A DNA stretch of 64,000 nt from Rubrivivax sp. (GTDB taxonomy: Bacteria; Pseudomonadota; Gammaproteobacteria; Burkholderiales; Burkholderiaceae_C), in NCBI GenBank assembly GCA_019635285.1, contig JAHBZS010000024.1:1-64000 (forward strand). Direction: 5' to 3'. A program made the position numbers and the translations under genes. The notes beneath the pieces were generated by a model. It made no database searches. It worked only from the letters and a program-made list of their open reading frames with translations, and had not been told where the DNA came from. This document shows positions 17,263 through 26,454 of this stretch, piece after piece (positions within the stretch are counted from its first letter, which is position 1; the number at the start of each line of letters is the position of its first letter).

Positions 17263-18372
17263 TCAGCGGCGCGCCATCTCGCGGCGGTACCACTCGTGGA
17301 AATGCTGCATGCCGTCTTCCATCGGGCTCTGGTACGGGCCGACCTCGTCGTCGCCGCGCTCGACCAGGGCCTGCCGGCCGGCGTCCATGCGTTGGGCGAT
17401 CTCGTCGTCCTCGACACAGGTCTCCATGTACGCGGCCTGCTGGCTTTCGACCAGCTCGCGTTCGAAGGCGACGACTTCCTCGGGGTAGTAGAACTCCACC
17501 ATGTTGAGCGTCTTGCGCGGCCCGCGCGGGTGCAAGGTGGAGACCACCAGCACGTGCGGGTACCACTCGACCATGATGTTCGGGAACAAGGTCAGCCAGA
17601 TCGCGCCATAGGGCGGCAGCTTGCCGCCGTTGTAGGCCAGCAGGGCCTCGTGCCAGCGCCGGTAGGTCGCCGAGCCGGGGCGCGTCAGCGCCTGCTGCAG
17701 CCCCACCGTCTGCACCGAGTGATGCTCGCCGAACTCCCAGCGCAGGTCGTCGCAGGTGACGAAGCCGCCCAGCCCGGGGTGGAAGGGGCCGACGTGGTAG
17801 TCCTCGAGGTAGACCTCGATGAAGGTCTTCCAGTTGTAGTCGCACTCGTGCATCTCGACGCGGTCGAGCACATGGCCGCCGAAGTCCAGCGCGGCGGTGA
17901 CGCTGCAGTCGCGCAGCGCCGCACGCACGTCGCGCCCGCGGTCGTCGAACAGCAGCCCCTGCCAGCCATGCACCGGCCAGCTGTTCAGGTGCAGGCACGG
18001 CTCGGGCTCGAAATGCGGCGCGCCGACCAGCTGGCCGTCCAGGCCGTAGGTCCAGCGGTGGATCGGGCAGACGATGTGCTGGCGCGTCTGCCCGCGCCCG
18101 CGCAGCATCAACGCCTGCCGGTGGCGGCACACGTTGGACATCAGCCGCAGGCCCTGCGCGTCGCGCACCAGCGTGCGGCCCTCGCCTTCGTGCGGCAGCG
18201 TGTGGTAGTCGCCCGGCTCCTGGACCCACAGCTCGTGGCCGGCGTAGCGCGGGCCGGGGTCGAAGATCAGCGCGCGTTCGTCGCCGAACACGCCCTCGTC
18301 GAAGTAACTCGTTGCAGAAAGCTGAGAGCGGCTGTGCCCTAGAGCTGCGAGACTGATGCTCAGGTCGGACAT
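17263..18372 (-). CDS. Rieske aromatic-ring-hydroxylating oxygenase alpha subunit
   Basis: 369 residues. Rieske [2Fe-2S] ligands Cys82-x-His84 and Cys102-x2-His105 are intact (VCRHRQAL ... VCPIHRWTYG). The catalytic domain has the mononuclear iron motif YLEDYHVGPFHPG (two His). This oxygenase family includes choline/carnitine-type enzymes; the substrate here is unknown. It is divergent from xseB-ispA-dxs, a neighbourhood I recall as conserved in Burkholderiales. Start ATG 18372 is preceded by GGAGATCCTCCGG; ATG 18390 is an in-frame alternative. No ferredoxin or reductase subunit is nearby. Confidence 0.85.
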   Translation of the reverse strand: MSDLSISLAALGHSRSQLSATSYFDEGVFGDERALIFDPGPRYAGHELWVQEPGDYHTLPHEGEGRTLVRDAQGLRLMSNVCRHRQALMLRGRGQTRQHIVCPIHRWTYGLDGQLVGAPHFEPEPCLHLNSWPVHGWQGLLFDDRGRDVRAALRDCSVTAALDFGGHVLDRVEMHECDYNWKTFIEVYLEDYHVGPFHPGLGGFVTCDDLRWEFGEHHSVQTVGLQQALTRPGSATYRRWHEALLAYNGGKLPPYGAIWLTLFPNIMVEWYPHVLVVSTLHPRGPRKTLNMVEFYYPEEVVAFERELVESQQAAYMETCVEDDEIAQRMDAGRQALVERGDDEVGPYQSPMEDGMQHFHEWYRREMARR

Positions 18373-18572
18373 GATCCGGAGGATCTCCATGAATGGGTAT
18401 GTCGCCCCCCACCCGGTGGCCCCGCGGGTGGGTTTGTTCGCCGCCGATGGCCTGGCGGGGTCGGCGGGCGAGGGCGGGATTCTACCCAGCACGCTGCCTG
18501 CCGCCGCGGCGCATCACCACGCGATCACCGCGTACCGGCGCGGTCGCGCAATGGCTCGGCCGCGCGGGCGTC

Positions 18573-18578
18573 TAAAAT
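18573..18578 (+). promoter_or_regulatory. candidate -10 box of xseB-ispA-dxs
   Basis: TAAAAT in an otherwise GC-rich region, 25 nt before the xseB ATG; 5 of 6 bases match TATAAT. No good -35 was seen 17 bp upstream. The 231-bp gap between the divergent Rieske gene and xseB holds nothing else recognisable. Confidence 0.4.
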
Positions 18579-18603
18579 CGCCGATCCGCCTTTGACATGC
18601 ACC

Positions 18604-18849
18604 ATGCCCCGCAGTTCCGCCGCCGCATCCGCCGCACCCCCTGAAGGCGCTACCTATGAGCAGGCGCTGGCCGAGCTCGAAGCGCTGGTGCAGGCCATGG
18701 AAGGCGGCAGGATGCCGCTGGACCAGTTGCTGGCCAGCTACAAGCGCGGTGCCGAGTTGCTGCAGCAGTGCCGCGCACGGCTGCAGGCGGTCGATGACCA
18801 GGTCAAGCTGCTCGAGGACGGCCAGTTGAAGCCGTGGGTGGCGCCATGA
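18604..18849 (+). CDS. xseB: exodeoxyribonuclease VII small subunit
   Basis: 81 residues, usual length. The core TYEQALAELEALVQAMEGGRMPLDQLLASYKRG is the XseB helical hairpin that binds the XseA catalytic subunit of exonuclease VII. The stop overlaps the ispA start (ATGA), the classic xseB-ispA coupling. xseA is not in this window. Confidence 0.93.
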   Translation: MPRSSAAASAAPPEGATYEQALAELEALVQAMEGGRMPLDQLLASYKRGAELLQQCRARLQAVDDQVKLLEDGQLKPWVAP

Positions 18850-19787
18850 GCGTGGTCGAGCCGCAGGCGACGCGCACGCCAGGGGCCGCCCGGACCGCCC
18901 AGGCCTTCGAGGACTGGATGCGTGCCGAACTGCAGGTGGTCGAAGCCCGGCTGGAGGCCTGGGTGCCGGCGGAAACACCGGCCGGCCTGGGCGAGGCCAT
19001 GCGCTATGGCGTGCTCGACGGCGGCAAGCGGCTGCGCCCGCTGCTCGTGCTGGCGGCCAGCGAAGCGACGCACGGCGTGCGCGAAGCGGCGCTGCGCGCG
19101 GCGGTGTCGGTGGAGCTGATCCATGCGTATTCGCTGATCCACGACGACATGCCGTGCATGGACAACGATGTGCTGCGCCGTGGCAAGCCGACGGTGCACG
19201 TGCGCTACGGCCAGGCGCAGGCGATGCTGGCCGGCGATGCGATGCAGGCGCTGGCCTTCGAGGTGCTGACGCCGCAGGCGGGCGAGGGCGCCGTCGAGCC
19301 GGCGCTGCAGGCGCGGCTGTGCGGCCTGCTCGCCCGTTCGGCCGGCCATGCCGGCATGGCCGGCGGCCAGGCCATCGACCTGGCGAGCATCGGCAAGCCG
19401 CTGGACGAGCGTGCGCTGCGCGACATGCACCGGCGCAAGACCGGGGCGCTGCTGCAGGCCAGCGTGCTGATGGGCGCCGCCTGCGGCAACTGCGATGCCC
19501 GCGCGTGGGCGGCACTGGCCGACTTCGGCGGTGCGCTGGGCCTGGCCTTCCAGGTGGTGGACGACATCCTCGACGTCACGCAGGAATCGCACACGCTGGG
19601 CAAGACCGCCGGCAAGGACTTGAACGACAACAAGCCCACCTACGTCTCGGTGCTGGGCCTGGAGGCTGCGCGCCGCCAGGCGGCCGATCTGCGCGACAAG
19701 GCGCAGGAGGCGCTGCGCGCCAGCGGGCTGGCCGGCACGGCCACGCTGGCGCAGCTGGCCGACATGGTGGTCGAACGCGAAAGCTGA
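18846..19787 (+). CDS. ispA: (2E,6E)-farnesyl diphosphate synthase
   Basis: 313-residue polyprenyl synthase condensing IPP with DMAPP and GPP to farnesyl diphosphate. First Asp-rich motif DDMPCMDND (about 100-108) with the insertion typical of bacterial FPP synthases; second motif DDILD (about 238-242); GGKRLRPLL and GQAIDL also match. ATGA overlap with xseB. It is followed by dxs, so two steps of the isoprenoid pathway are in one operon. Confidence 0.95.
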   Translation: MSVVEPQATRTPGAARTAQAFEDWMRAELQVVEARLEAWVPAETPAGLGEAMRYGVLDGGKRLRPLLVLAASEATHGVREAALRAAVSVELIHAYSLIHDDMPCMDNDVLRRGKPTVHVRYGQAQAMLAGDAMQALAFEVLTPQAGEGAVEPALQARLCGLLARSAGHAGMAGGQAIDLASIGKPLDERALRDMHRRKTGALLQASVLMGAACGNCDARAWAALADFGGALGLAFQVVDDILDVTQESHTLGKTAGKDLNDNKPTYVSVLGLEAARRQAADLRDKAQEALRASGLAGTATLAQLADMVVERES

Positions 19788-19789
19788 AC

Positions 19790-19906
19790 ATGGCCCACCC
19801 TCTGAGCGCTTCGCAGCAGGCCGGCATCGCCGGTTCTGCTGCGTCGGCCCGATGCGTCGGTCTCAACCATCGCGGGTGCTGCGGCGACCGCGGGATGGAC
19901 AACTGA
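19790..19906 (+). CDS. possible 38-residue leader peptide before dxs
   Basis: ATG 19790 opens a 38-codon frame ending one base before the dxs ATG, filling the ispA-dxs gap. It has no Shine-Dalgarno sequence and no known homologue. The same gap holds an imperfect hairpin (CAGCAGGCCGGC with GCCGGTTCTGCTG). It could be a leader, or simply an open frame in GC-rich DNA. Confidence 0.2.
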   Translation: MAHPLSASQQAGIAGSAASARCVGLNHRGCCGDRGMDN

Positions 19907-19907
19907 A

Positions 19908-21836
19908 ATGATGAAAAAGACCTTCTCGCTGCTCGAATCCGTGCAGGACCCGTCGGCGCTGCGCCGCATGTCGCGCGCCGAGCTGAAGGCGCTGGCCGTC
20001 GAATTGCGCGAATTCGTGCTGAAGAGCGTCAGCGAAACCGGCGGCCACCTGGGCAGCAACCTGGGCACGGTGGAGCTGACCGTGGCGCTGCACCATGTGT
20101 TCGACACGCCCTACGACCGGCTGATCTGGGACGTCGGCCACCAGACCTATCCGCACAAGGTGCTCACCGGCCGGCGCGAGGCGATGGCCGGGCTGCGCCA
20201 GCTGGGCGGCATCGCCGGCTTCCCGCGCCGCGAGGAAAGCGAGTACGACACCTTCGGCACCGGGCATTCGTCGACGTCCATCTCGGCCGCGCTGGGCATG
20301 GCGCTGGCCGCCAAGCTGAAGGGCGAGGAGCGCCGCGTCGTCGCCGTCATCGGCGACGGCGCGATGACCGGCGGCATGGCTTTCGAGGCGCTGAACAACG
20401 CCGGCGTCGCGCATGCCGGCGTGCTGGCCGACATGCTGGTCATCCTGAACGACAACGACATGTCGATCAGCCCGCCGGTGGGCGCGCTGAACAAGCACCT
20501 GGCGCGGCTGATGAGCGGCAACTTCTACACCAGCGCGCGCGAAGGCGCGAAGAGCGTGCTGAAGAACACGCCGCTGTACGAGCTGGCGCGCCGCTTCGAG
20601 GAGCATGCCAAGGGCATGGTCGTGCCGGGCACGATCTTCGAGGAGTTCGGCTTCAACTACGTCGGCCCGATCGACGGCCACGACCTGGATGCGCTGATCC
20701 CCACGCTGGAGAACCTGCGCCATGCGCGCGGGCCGCAGTTCCTGCACATCGTCACGCGCAAGGGCCAGGGCTACAAGCTCGCCGAGGCCGACCCGGTGAA
20801 GTACCACGCGGCCAGCGGCAAGTTCAACCCGGCCGAGGGCTTCCCCAAGGCCGCCGCGCCGGCCAAGCCGACCTTCACGCAGGTCTTCGGCCAGTGGCTG
20901 TGCGACATGGCCGATGCCGACCCGCGGCTGGTGGGCATCACGCCGGCGATGCGCGAGGGCTCGGGCATGGTCGAGTTCCAGAAGCGCCACCCGAAGCGCT
21001 TCTACGACGTGGGCATCGCCGAGCAGCATGCGGTGACCTTCGCCGCCGGCCTGGCCTGCGAAGGGCTGAAGCCGGTGGTGGCCATCTACAGCACCTTCCT
21101 GCAGCGCGGCTACGACCAGATGGTGCACGACGTGGCCATCCAGAACCTGCCGGTGGTGTTCGCGCTGGACCGCGCCGGCATCGTCGGCGCCGACGGCGGC
21201 ACGCACACCGGGGCCTACGACATCGCCTTCATCCGCTGCGTGCCCAACATGAGCCTGATCGCGCCGGCCGACGAGGCCGAATGCCGCCAGGCGCTGAGCA
21301 CCGCCTTCCGCCAGGACCATCCGGTGGCGGTGCGCTACCCGCGCGGCAGCGGCGCCGGCGCGGCGCCGGGCCAGGACCTGTCGGAGCTGCCCTGGGGCAA
21401 GGCCGAACTGCGGCGCAGCACCAGCAAGGCGCGCGCCGTGGGCGGCCCGCGCATCGCCATCCTGGCCTTCGGCACCTTGCTCTACCCGGCGCTGCAGGCG
21501 GCCGAGGCGCTGGACGCCACGGTGGTCAACATGCGCTTCATCAAGCCGCTGGACGAGGACATGGTGCGCGAGGTGGCGCGCACGCACGAGGCCATCGTCA
21601 CCGTCGAGGAAGGTTGCGTGATGGGCGGGGCCGGCAGTGCGGTGGCCGAATGCCTGGCGGCGCACGGGCTGCCGCTGCCGCTGCTGCAACTGGGCCTGCC
21701 GGACAAGATCATCGAGCATGGCGACCCGCAGAAGGTGCTGGCGCTGTGCGGCCTGGACGCGGCGGGCATCGAGCAGGCCGTGCTCAAGCGCTTCGGCAGC
21801 CGTCTGACGGTGGTGCGGCCCGCGGCCAACCATTGA
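19908..21836 (+). CDS. dxs: 1-deoxy-D-xylulose-5-phosphate synthase
   Basis: First enzyme of the MEP isoprenoid pathway: pyruvate plus glyceraldehyde-3-phosphate give DXP, with thiamine diphosphate as cofactor. 642 residues. Signs: [21 protein letters not shown], the [18 protein letters not shown]hDP/Mg motif (near 148), [15 protein letters not shown], and the transketolase pyrimidine-binding region [20 protein letters not shown] 19908 or the adjacent ATG 19911 are equally possible starts. It lies between ispA and folE2 on the same strand. Confidence 0.97.
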   Translation: MMKKTFSLLESVQDPSALRRMSRAELKALAVELREFVLKSVSETGGHLGSNLGTVELTVALHHVFDTPYDRLIWDVGHQTYPHKVLTGRREAMAGLRQLGGIAGFPRREESEYDTFGTGHSSTSISAALGMALAAKLKGEERRVVAVIGDGAMTGGMAFEALNNAGVAHAGVLADMLVILNDNDMSISPPVGALNKHLARLMSGNFYTSAREGAKSVLKNTPLYELARRFEEHAKGMVVPGTIFEEFGFNYVGPIDGHDLDALIPTLENLRHARGPQFLHIVTRKGQGYKLAEADPVKYHAASGKFNPAEGFPKAAAPAKPTFTQVFGQWLCDMADADPRLVGITPAMREGSGMVEFQKRHPKRFYDVGIAEQHAVTFAAGLACEGLKPVVAIYSTFLQRGYDQMVHDVAIQNLPVVFALDRAGIVGADGGTHTGAYDIAFIRCVPNMSLIAPADEAECRQALSTAFRQDHPVAVRYPRGSGAGAAPGQDLSELPWGKAELRRSTSKARAVGGPRIAILAFGTLLYPALQAAEALDATVVNMRFIKPLDEDMVREVARTHEAIVTVEEGCVMGGAGSAVAECLAAHGLPLPLLQLGLPDKIIEHGDPQKVLALCGLDAAGIEQAVLKRFGSRLTVVRPAANH

Positions 21837-21930
21837 CGCCTCGGGGACACGGCGGTAACCCCATGGCAGCGTACAAGTGCGTTCGCTGTCATGCTGCCTC
21901 ACCGGCCTCAGGCCGCAGCCCAGCCACCAC

Positions 21931-22722
21931 ATGAACCAGTTGACCGACGCCCTGCACATCCCGGACACGCAAAGCGAGCGTGACGAACGCCACCTGGCAA
22001 TCCAGCGCGTCGGCGTGAAGGACGTGCGCTACCCGCTGCAGCTGAAGGTGGCGGGCGCGGTGCAGACCACCGCGGCGGCGTGGGACCTGGACGTGGCCTT
22101 GCCGGCGGACAAGAAGGGCACGCACATGTCGCGCTTCATCGCCTGGCTGGACGCGCTGGACGCGCCGCTGGACGCGCCGGGGCTTCGCGAGCGCCATGCG
22201 CAGATGCTCGAGCGCCTGGGTGCCGCCGAGGGCCGCATCGAGGCGCGCTTCAATTTCTTCCTGCGCAAGCGTGCGCCGGTGTCGGGGCTGGCCAGCCTGC
22301 TCGACTACCAGGGGCGCTGGATCAGCGAAACGCGCGCCGGCGTGACCTCGGTGTTTGCCGAGGTCGGCGTGCCGGTGAAGAGCCTGTGCCCGTGCTCCAA
22401 GGAAATCTCCGACTACGGCGCGCACAACCAGCGCTCGCTGGTGACGATCCGCGTCGAGCTGCTGCAGGACATCGAGTGGCACGAGCTGGTGCGCTTCGCC
22501 GAAGACCAGGCCTCCAGCGAACTGTGGCCGATGCTCAAGCGCGTGGACGAGAAGTGGGTCACCGAACACGCCTACGAGAACCCGAAGTTCGTCGAGGACC
22601 TGGTGCGCGACGTGGCGCTGGCGCTGAACCGCGACCCGCGCATCGGCCGCTACCGGGTGCAGGTGGAGAACTTCGAGTCGATTCACAATCATTCGGCCTA
22701 TGCGCGGATTGACCGCGCATAG
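21931..22722 (+). CDS. folE2: GTP cyclohydrolase I type IB
   Basis: 263 residues converting GTP to 7,8-dihydroneopterin triphosphate for folate. FolE2 signs: DVRYPLQLKV, GTHMSRFIAWLDAL, FNFFLRKRAPVSG, and the catalytic Cys in SLCPCSKEISDYGAHNQRS, ending with SIHNHSAYA. The type IB enzyme does not depend strictly on zinc. It follows dxs after 94 nt, an order common in Burkholderiales. Its last codons are partly duplicated 121 bp downstream. Confidence 0.95.
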   Translation: MNQLTDALHIPDTQSERDERHLAIQRVGVKDVRYPLQLKVAGAVQTTAAAWDLDVALPADKKGTHMSRFIAWLDALDAPLDAPGLRERHAQMLERLGAAEGRIEARFNFFLRKRAPVSGLASLLDYQGRWISETRAGVTSVFAEVGVPVKSLCPCSKEISDYGAHNQRSLVTIRVELLQDIEWHELVRFAEDQASSELWPMLKRVDEKWVTEHAYENPKFVEDLVRDVALALNRDPRIGRYRVQVENFESIHNHSAYARIDRA

Positions 22723-22755
22723 GCGCCGCGTCGCGGCGGGAGCGCGCAGCGCGCC

Positions 22756-22817
22756 CCGAATGATTGCGGCAACGACTCCTATGCCGCAGGCATGTGAGCG
22801 TTGTCACAATCATTCGG
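22756..22817. repeat. 62-nt inverted repeat downstream of folE2
   Basis: CCGAATGATTG (22756-22766) and CAATCATTCGG (22807-22817) are perfect inverted arms; three bases further in, CAACG faces CGTTG, so 16 of 19 arm positions pair. A smaller GCGGCA/TGCCGC hairpin lies inside. A third copy of the 11-mer occurs inside the folE2 end (22686-22696). No T run follows, so it is not a standard terminator. Confidence 0.75.
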
Positions 22818-22840
22818 CCTACGCCTGCATCGAGCGCTGA
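22805..22840 (+). pseudogene. remnant duplicate of the folE2 3' end
   Basis: Twelve codons reading HNHSAYACIER-stop repeat the folE2 C-terminus HNHSAYARIDRA-stop 121 bp upstream. The first 17 nt are identical and the rest diverged. This looks like the tail of another or ancestral folE2 left after recombination or a small duplication. It has no start codon of its own. Confidence 0.65.
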
Positions 22841-22846
22841 GCGCCG

Positions 22847-24070
22847 ATGCAGCAGACCGTCGCGGCCATCCATGACCCGGTGCGCATGCGCCAGGCCGGC
22901 GCCGACCTGCTGTCGCTGGCGCTGATCGACGCGCGCAACCACACCTTGCGCTGGCTGGCCGCCTTCGAGCCGCAGCTGCCGACGCTGACGCCCAGCGCCG
23001 ACGTCGACCCGCCGCTGTGGCTGACCGGCCATGTCGCCTGGTTCCAGGAGTACTGGGTGTCGCGCAACGTGCAGCGCCAGCGCGGCGAGGCCGCCAGCGG
23101 CGCGCGCGCCCCGCTGGCGTCCATCGACCCGCGTGCCGACGGCTGGTTCGACCCCAGCGTCAACGACCGGGTGCAGCGCTGGCGCCTGCCGCTGCCCGAT
23201 GCGGCGGGGCTGCGCCAGTACCTGGCGGAGACGCTGGACGCCACGCTGGATCTGCTGGCCGGTGCCGAAGAGAGCGACGCCGGCCTGTACGTGTACCGGC
23301 TGGCCCTGCTGCACGAAGACCGCATCGGCGAAGCGCTGGCTGCGGCCGCGCAGGCGCTGCAGCTGGCCACGCCGGCCGACGATTCGCCCTGGCCGCCGCG
23401 CCCGGCGCGTGCGCCGCGCGAGCCGCTGTGGTTCGGCGCGCAGCGCTTCATGCTGGGCAGCGCGCCCGGCGGCCTGGTGCCGCCCGAGGAGCGCTGGGCG
23501 CACGAGGTGGAGCTGCTGGAGTTCGAGATCGACGCCCAGGCCGTCAGCTGGGCGCGTTATGCCGAATTCGCCGCCGACGGCGGCTACGACGACGCGCAGT
23601 GGTGGACGCCCGAGGGCTGGGCCTGGGTGCAGGCCGAGGCGCGCCGCGCGCCGCGCTACGTCGAACAGATGCGCCAAGGCGTGCTGGTGCAACGACAGGG
23701 GCAGATGCAGCGCGTCGGCGCGGCGCAGGCCGCCGTGCATGTCAGCCGCCACGAGGCGCAGGCCTGGTGCCGCTGGGCCGGCCGCCGCCTGCCCACCGAG
23801 CCCGAGTGGGAACTGGCGGCGCTGACCGGTGCCTCGCGCGGCTTCGCCTTCGGCGATGTCTTCGAATGGGCCGGCGGTACGGCGCGGCCCTGGCCGGGGC
23901 TGGAGGGCACACCGCCCGGCTTCGCGCCGATGCCGCCCGCCGGCACGCAGGGCGTGCTGCGCGGCGGCTCGTGGCTGACGCGCGCGCGCTGCCGGCATCC
24001 GCGCGCGCGCCGCTTCGCCGCGCCCTGGCGCGACGAGCTCTTCTGCGGCTTTCGCAGCTGCGCCGCCTAG
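22847..24070 (+). CDS. SenA/EgtB-like non-haem iron enzyme (ligand changed)
   Basis: 407 residues with an N-terminal DinB-like domain (about 15-175) and a C-terminal formylglycine-generating-enzyme/FGE-sulfatase domain (about 195-405; RFMLGSAPGG, RRLPTEPEWELAA, VLRGGSWLT). This is the layout of EgtB and the selenoneine synthase SenA, which join a sulfur or selenium donor to hercynine. In EgtB, iron is bound by His51 and an HxxxH pair. Here His62 (GHVAWFQEYW) and His156 remain, but the second His of the pair is Ile160 (HEDRIGEAL). No senB, senC, egtD or egtC is in the window. It lies 9 nt before tupB. Activity as SenA is uncertain. Confidence 0.65.
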   Translation: MQQTVAAIHDPVRMRQAGADLLSLALIDARNHTLRWLAAFEPQLPTLTPSADVDPPLWLTGHVAWFQEYWVSRNVQRQRGEAASGARAPLASIDPRADGWFDPSVNDRVQRWRLPLPDAAGLRQYLAETLDATLDLLAGAEESDAGLYVYRLALLHEDRIGEALAAAAQALQLATPADDSPWPPRPARAPREPLWFGAQRFMLGSAPGGLVPPEERWAHEVELLEFEIDAQAVSWARYAEFAADGGYDDAQWWTPEGWAWVQAEARRAPRYVEQMRQGVLVQRQGQMQRVGAAQAAVHVSRHEAQAWCRWAGRRLPTEPEWELAALTGASRGFAFGDVFEWAGGTARPWPGLEGTPPGFAPMPPAGTQGVLRGGSWLTRARCRHPRARRFAAPWRDELFCGFRSCAA

Positions 24071-24079
24071 CGCGCCGGC

Positions 24080-24793
24080 ATGGGCGGCTTCGGCGACAGC
24101 GTGGTCACCGCGGCGCAACTGCTGTGGTCCGCCGACCCGCGGCTGCTGCGCATCGTGGGGCTGTCGCTGGCCGTCAGCGGCGCGGCCAGCGCGGCGGCGG
24201 CGCTGGTCGGCGTGCTCGGCGGCGCGGCGCTGGCGGCGTTCCGCTTTCCCGGGCGCGGCGCCCTGCTGCTGCTGACCAACACGCTGCTGGCCCTGCCGTC
24301 GGTGGTCGTCGGCCTGGCCGTGTACCTGTTGCTGTCGCGCGCCGGGCCGCTGGGTCACTGGGGCATCCTGTTCACGCCGACGGCGATGGTCGTCGCGCAG
24401 ACGCTGCTGGTGCTGCCGGTGGTGGTGGCGCTGACGCGGCAGCTGGTGGCCGACGCCATGCACGGCAACGCCGAGCAGCTGCGCTCGATGGGCGCGACGC
24501 CGCTGCTCACCGCGCTGCTGCTGCTGGTGCACGAGCGCTCGTCGCTGGCCACCGTGCTGCTCACCGCCTTCGGCCGCGCCGTGTCGGAGGTGGGTGCGGT
24601 GATGATCGTCGGCGGCAACATCGACGGCGTGACACGCGTCATGACCACGGCCATCGCGCTGGAGACGAGCAAGGGTGACCTGCCGCTGGCGCTGGGCCTG
24701 GGCCTGGTGCTGCTTGGCGTGGTCGGGCTGGTCAACGTGGCGATCGCGCTGCTGCGCCAGGGCATGCGGCGCACGGCGCCGGTGGCGGCATGA
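24080..24793 (+). CDS. tupB: tungstate ABC transporter permease
   Basis: 237 residues with five to six transmembrane helices and the permease EAA-like loop LRSMGATPLLTALLLLVHERSS. GRAVSEVGAVMIVGGNI is typical of the TupB/ModB-like family. It forms an operon with tupC (4-nt overlap) and tupA, and starts 9 nt after the SenA-like gene. Confidence 0.88.
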   Translation: MGGFGDSVVTAAQLLWSADPRLLRIVGLSLAVSGAASAAAALVGVLGGAALAAFRFPGRGALLLLTNTLLALPSVVVGLAVYLLLSRAGPLGHWGILFTPTAMVVAQTLLVLPVVVALTRQLVADAMHGNAEQLRSMGATPLLTALLLLVHERSSLATVLLTAFGRAVSEVGAVMIVGGNIDGVTRVMTTAIALETSKGDLPLALGLGLVLLGVVGLVNVAIALLRQGMRRTAPVAA

Positions 24794-25524
24794 GTGCCCA
24801 GGGTCGTGCCGTGAGCGACGCGCTGATCGAACTGCACGATTGCGCGGTGCGCTTCGGCGACACCCTGGCGCTGGCGCCGCTGACGCTGACGCTGCGCCGC
24901 GGCGAGCGCGTGGCGCTGGTCGGCAGCAACGGCAGCGGCAAGACCACCTTGCTGCGCCTGCTGCACGGCCAGCTCGAGCGGCAGCTGAGCCAGGGCCAGC
25001 GGCGCGTGGTGTCCGACGGTGACCGTGGCGTGCCGGCACAGGCGATGGTCTTTCAGCGGCCCTTCCTGCTGCGCTTGTCGGTGTGGCGCAACCTGATGCT
25101 GGCGCTGTGGCTGGGCGGCGTGCCGCGCGCCGAGCGCGCCGCGCGGGCGCGACGGGCGCTGCAGCGCGTCGGGCTGGCCGAGCAGATCGATCGGCCGGCC
25201 CGCGCGCTGTCGGTCGGCCAGCAGCAGCGCCTGGCGCTGGCGCGTGCCTGGGCAGTGCGGCCGCAGCTGCTGTTTCTGGACGAACCCACCGCCAGCCTGG
25301 ACCCGGCGGCGCGGCGCGAGGTCGAGGCGCTGATCCATGAGTTTGCCGACGAGGGCATGACCCTGGTCATGAGCACCCACAACCTGGGCCAGGCGCGGCG
25401 CCTGGCCGGGCGTGTGCTGTGCCTGGAAGGCGGCCACGTGGTCGCCGACCTGCCCACCGACCGCTTCTTCGCCGGCCCGTTGCCCGAGGCGGCGGCCCAC
25501 TTTCTACAGGAGGAACTGCCATGA
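24790..25524 (+). CDS. tupC: tungstate ABC transporter ATP-binding protein
   Basis: 244-residue ATPase of the tungstate importer. Walker A GSNGSGKTT (about 48-56), signature ALSVGQQQRLALARA, Walker B LLFLDEPTASLD and the switch His in MSTHNLG are all intact. The start overlaps tupB by 4 nt and the stop overlaps tupA by 4 nt, giving tight coupling. Confidence 0.9.
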   Translation: MSAQGRAVSDALIELHDCAVRFGDTLALAPLTLTLRRGERVALVGSNGSGKTTLLRLLHGQLERQLSQGQRRVVSDGDRGVPAQAMVFQRPFLLRLSVWRNLMLALWLGGVPRAERAARARRALQRVGLAEQIDRPARALSVGQQQRLALARAWAVRPQLLFLDEPTASLDPAARREVEALIHEFADEGMTLVMSTHNLGQARRLAGRVLCLEGGHVVADLPTDRFFAGPLPEAAAHFLQEELP

Positions 25525-26345
25525 AACTTTCGTCTGTCATGCGGCTGGCCGCACTGGGTCTGCTGTTGCTGCTGCCGCTGCGCGCGGCGGTGGCGCAGGA
25601 GCGCTTCATCGTCATGGCTTCGACCACCAGCACCGAGCAGTCAGGGCTGTTCGCCCACCTGCTGCCGGCCTTCAAGGCGGCCAGCGGCATCGACGTGCGC
25701 GTCGTCGCGCTGGGCACCGGGCAGGCGCTGGACATGGCGCGCCGCGGCGATGCCGACGTGCTGTTCGTGCACGACCCGGCGGCCGAGGAGAAGTTCGTGG
25801 CCGAAGGTTACGGCCTGCCGCGCCGGCCGGTGATGTACAACGACTTCGTGCTCGTCGGGCCCAAGGCCGACCCGGCCGGGCTGAAGGGCAACGACATCGT
25901 CGAGGCGTTCAAGAAGCTGGGCGCCGGCAAGGCCGAGTTCATCTCGCGCGGCGACAAGAGCGGCACGCATTCGGCCGAGCTGCGCTACTGGAAGGCGGCG
26001 GGCATCGACGCGCCGGCGGCCAAGGCGGCGGGCTACAAGGAATGCGGCTGTGGCATGGGCCCGGCGCTGAACATCGCCGCCGCGGCCAACGCCTATGTGC
26101 TGGCCGACCGCGGCACCTGGCTGTCGTTCAAGAACCGTGGCGACCTGGGCGTGCTGGTCGAAGGCGACAAGCGCCTGTTCAACCCCTACGGCGTGATCGT
26201 CGTCAACCCGGCGAAGCACCCGCACGTGCGCAAGGACCTGGCCCAGGCCTTCTCCGACTGGGTGGTGTCGCCGGAAGGGCAGGCGGCCATCGCCAGTTAC
26301 AAGATCGGCGGCGAGCAGCTGTTCTTCCCCAACGCCAGACCCTGA
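25521..26345 (+). CDS. tupA: tungstate-binding periplasmic protein
   Basis: 274 residues with a signal peptide ending near AVA-QE (residue 23). The TupA hallmark [10 protein letters not shown] follows directly after cleavage, in the position that binds the oxyanion; [10 protein letters not shown] and [14 protein letters not shown] also match TupA. An AGGAGGA Shine-Dalgarno lies inside the tupC end. TupA proteins bind tungstate with very high affinity; whether this one also supplies molybdate for the downstream enzyme is inference. Confidence 0.9.
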   Translation: MKLSSVMRLAALGLLLLLPLRAAVAQERFIVMASTTSTEQSGLFAHLLPAFKAASGIDVRVVALGTGQALDMARRGDADVLFVHDPAAEEKFVAEGYGLPRRPVMYNDFVLVGPKADPAGLKGNDIVEAFKKLGAGKAEFISRGDKSGTHSAELRYWKAAGIDAPAAKAAGYKECGCGMGPALNIAAAANAYVLADRGTWLSFKNRGDLGVLVEGDKRLFNPYGVIVVNPAKHPHVRKDLAQAFSDWVVSPEGQAAIASYKIGGEQLFFPNARP

Positions 26346-26367
26346 GGACACTAGGGTTAGACCCGGT

Positions 26368-26397
26368 TTGTGCCGGGGGACGAAGCGCTTGGACAAT
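26368..26397 (+). promoter_or_regulatory. candidate coxSLM promoter
   Basis: TTGTGC (26368-26373), an 18-bp spacer, then GACAAT (26392-26397), 57 nt before the coxS GTG. The -35 overlaps a CCCGG/CCGGG hairpin (26362-26377) that could mark the tupA transcript end. Confidence 0.35.
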
Positions 26398-26454
26398 GCC
26401 CCGGCAAGCCGCGCCATCGGGCGCCCGGCCGCGACCCCCGTAGGAGAAAGCAAA

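Noticed and set aside
19788..19907. Thiamine pyrophosphate riboswitch before dxs
   Set aside because: No TPP (THI box) consensus sequence could be found in the gap.
22756..22817. Transcription terminator after folE2
   Set aside because: The inverted repeat is long and lacks a T run on either side, and its arm matches coding sequence.
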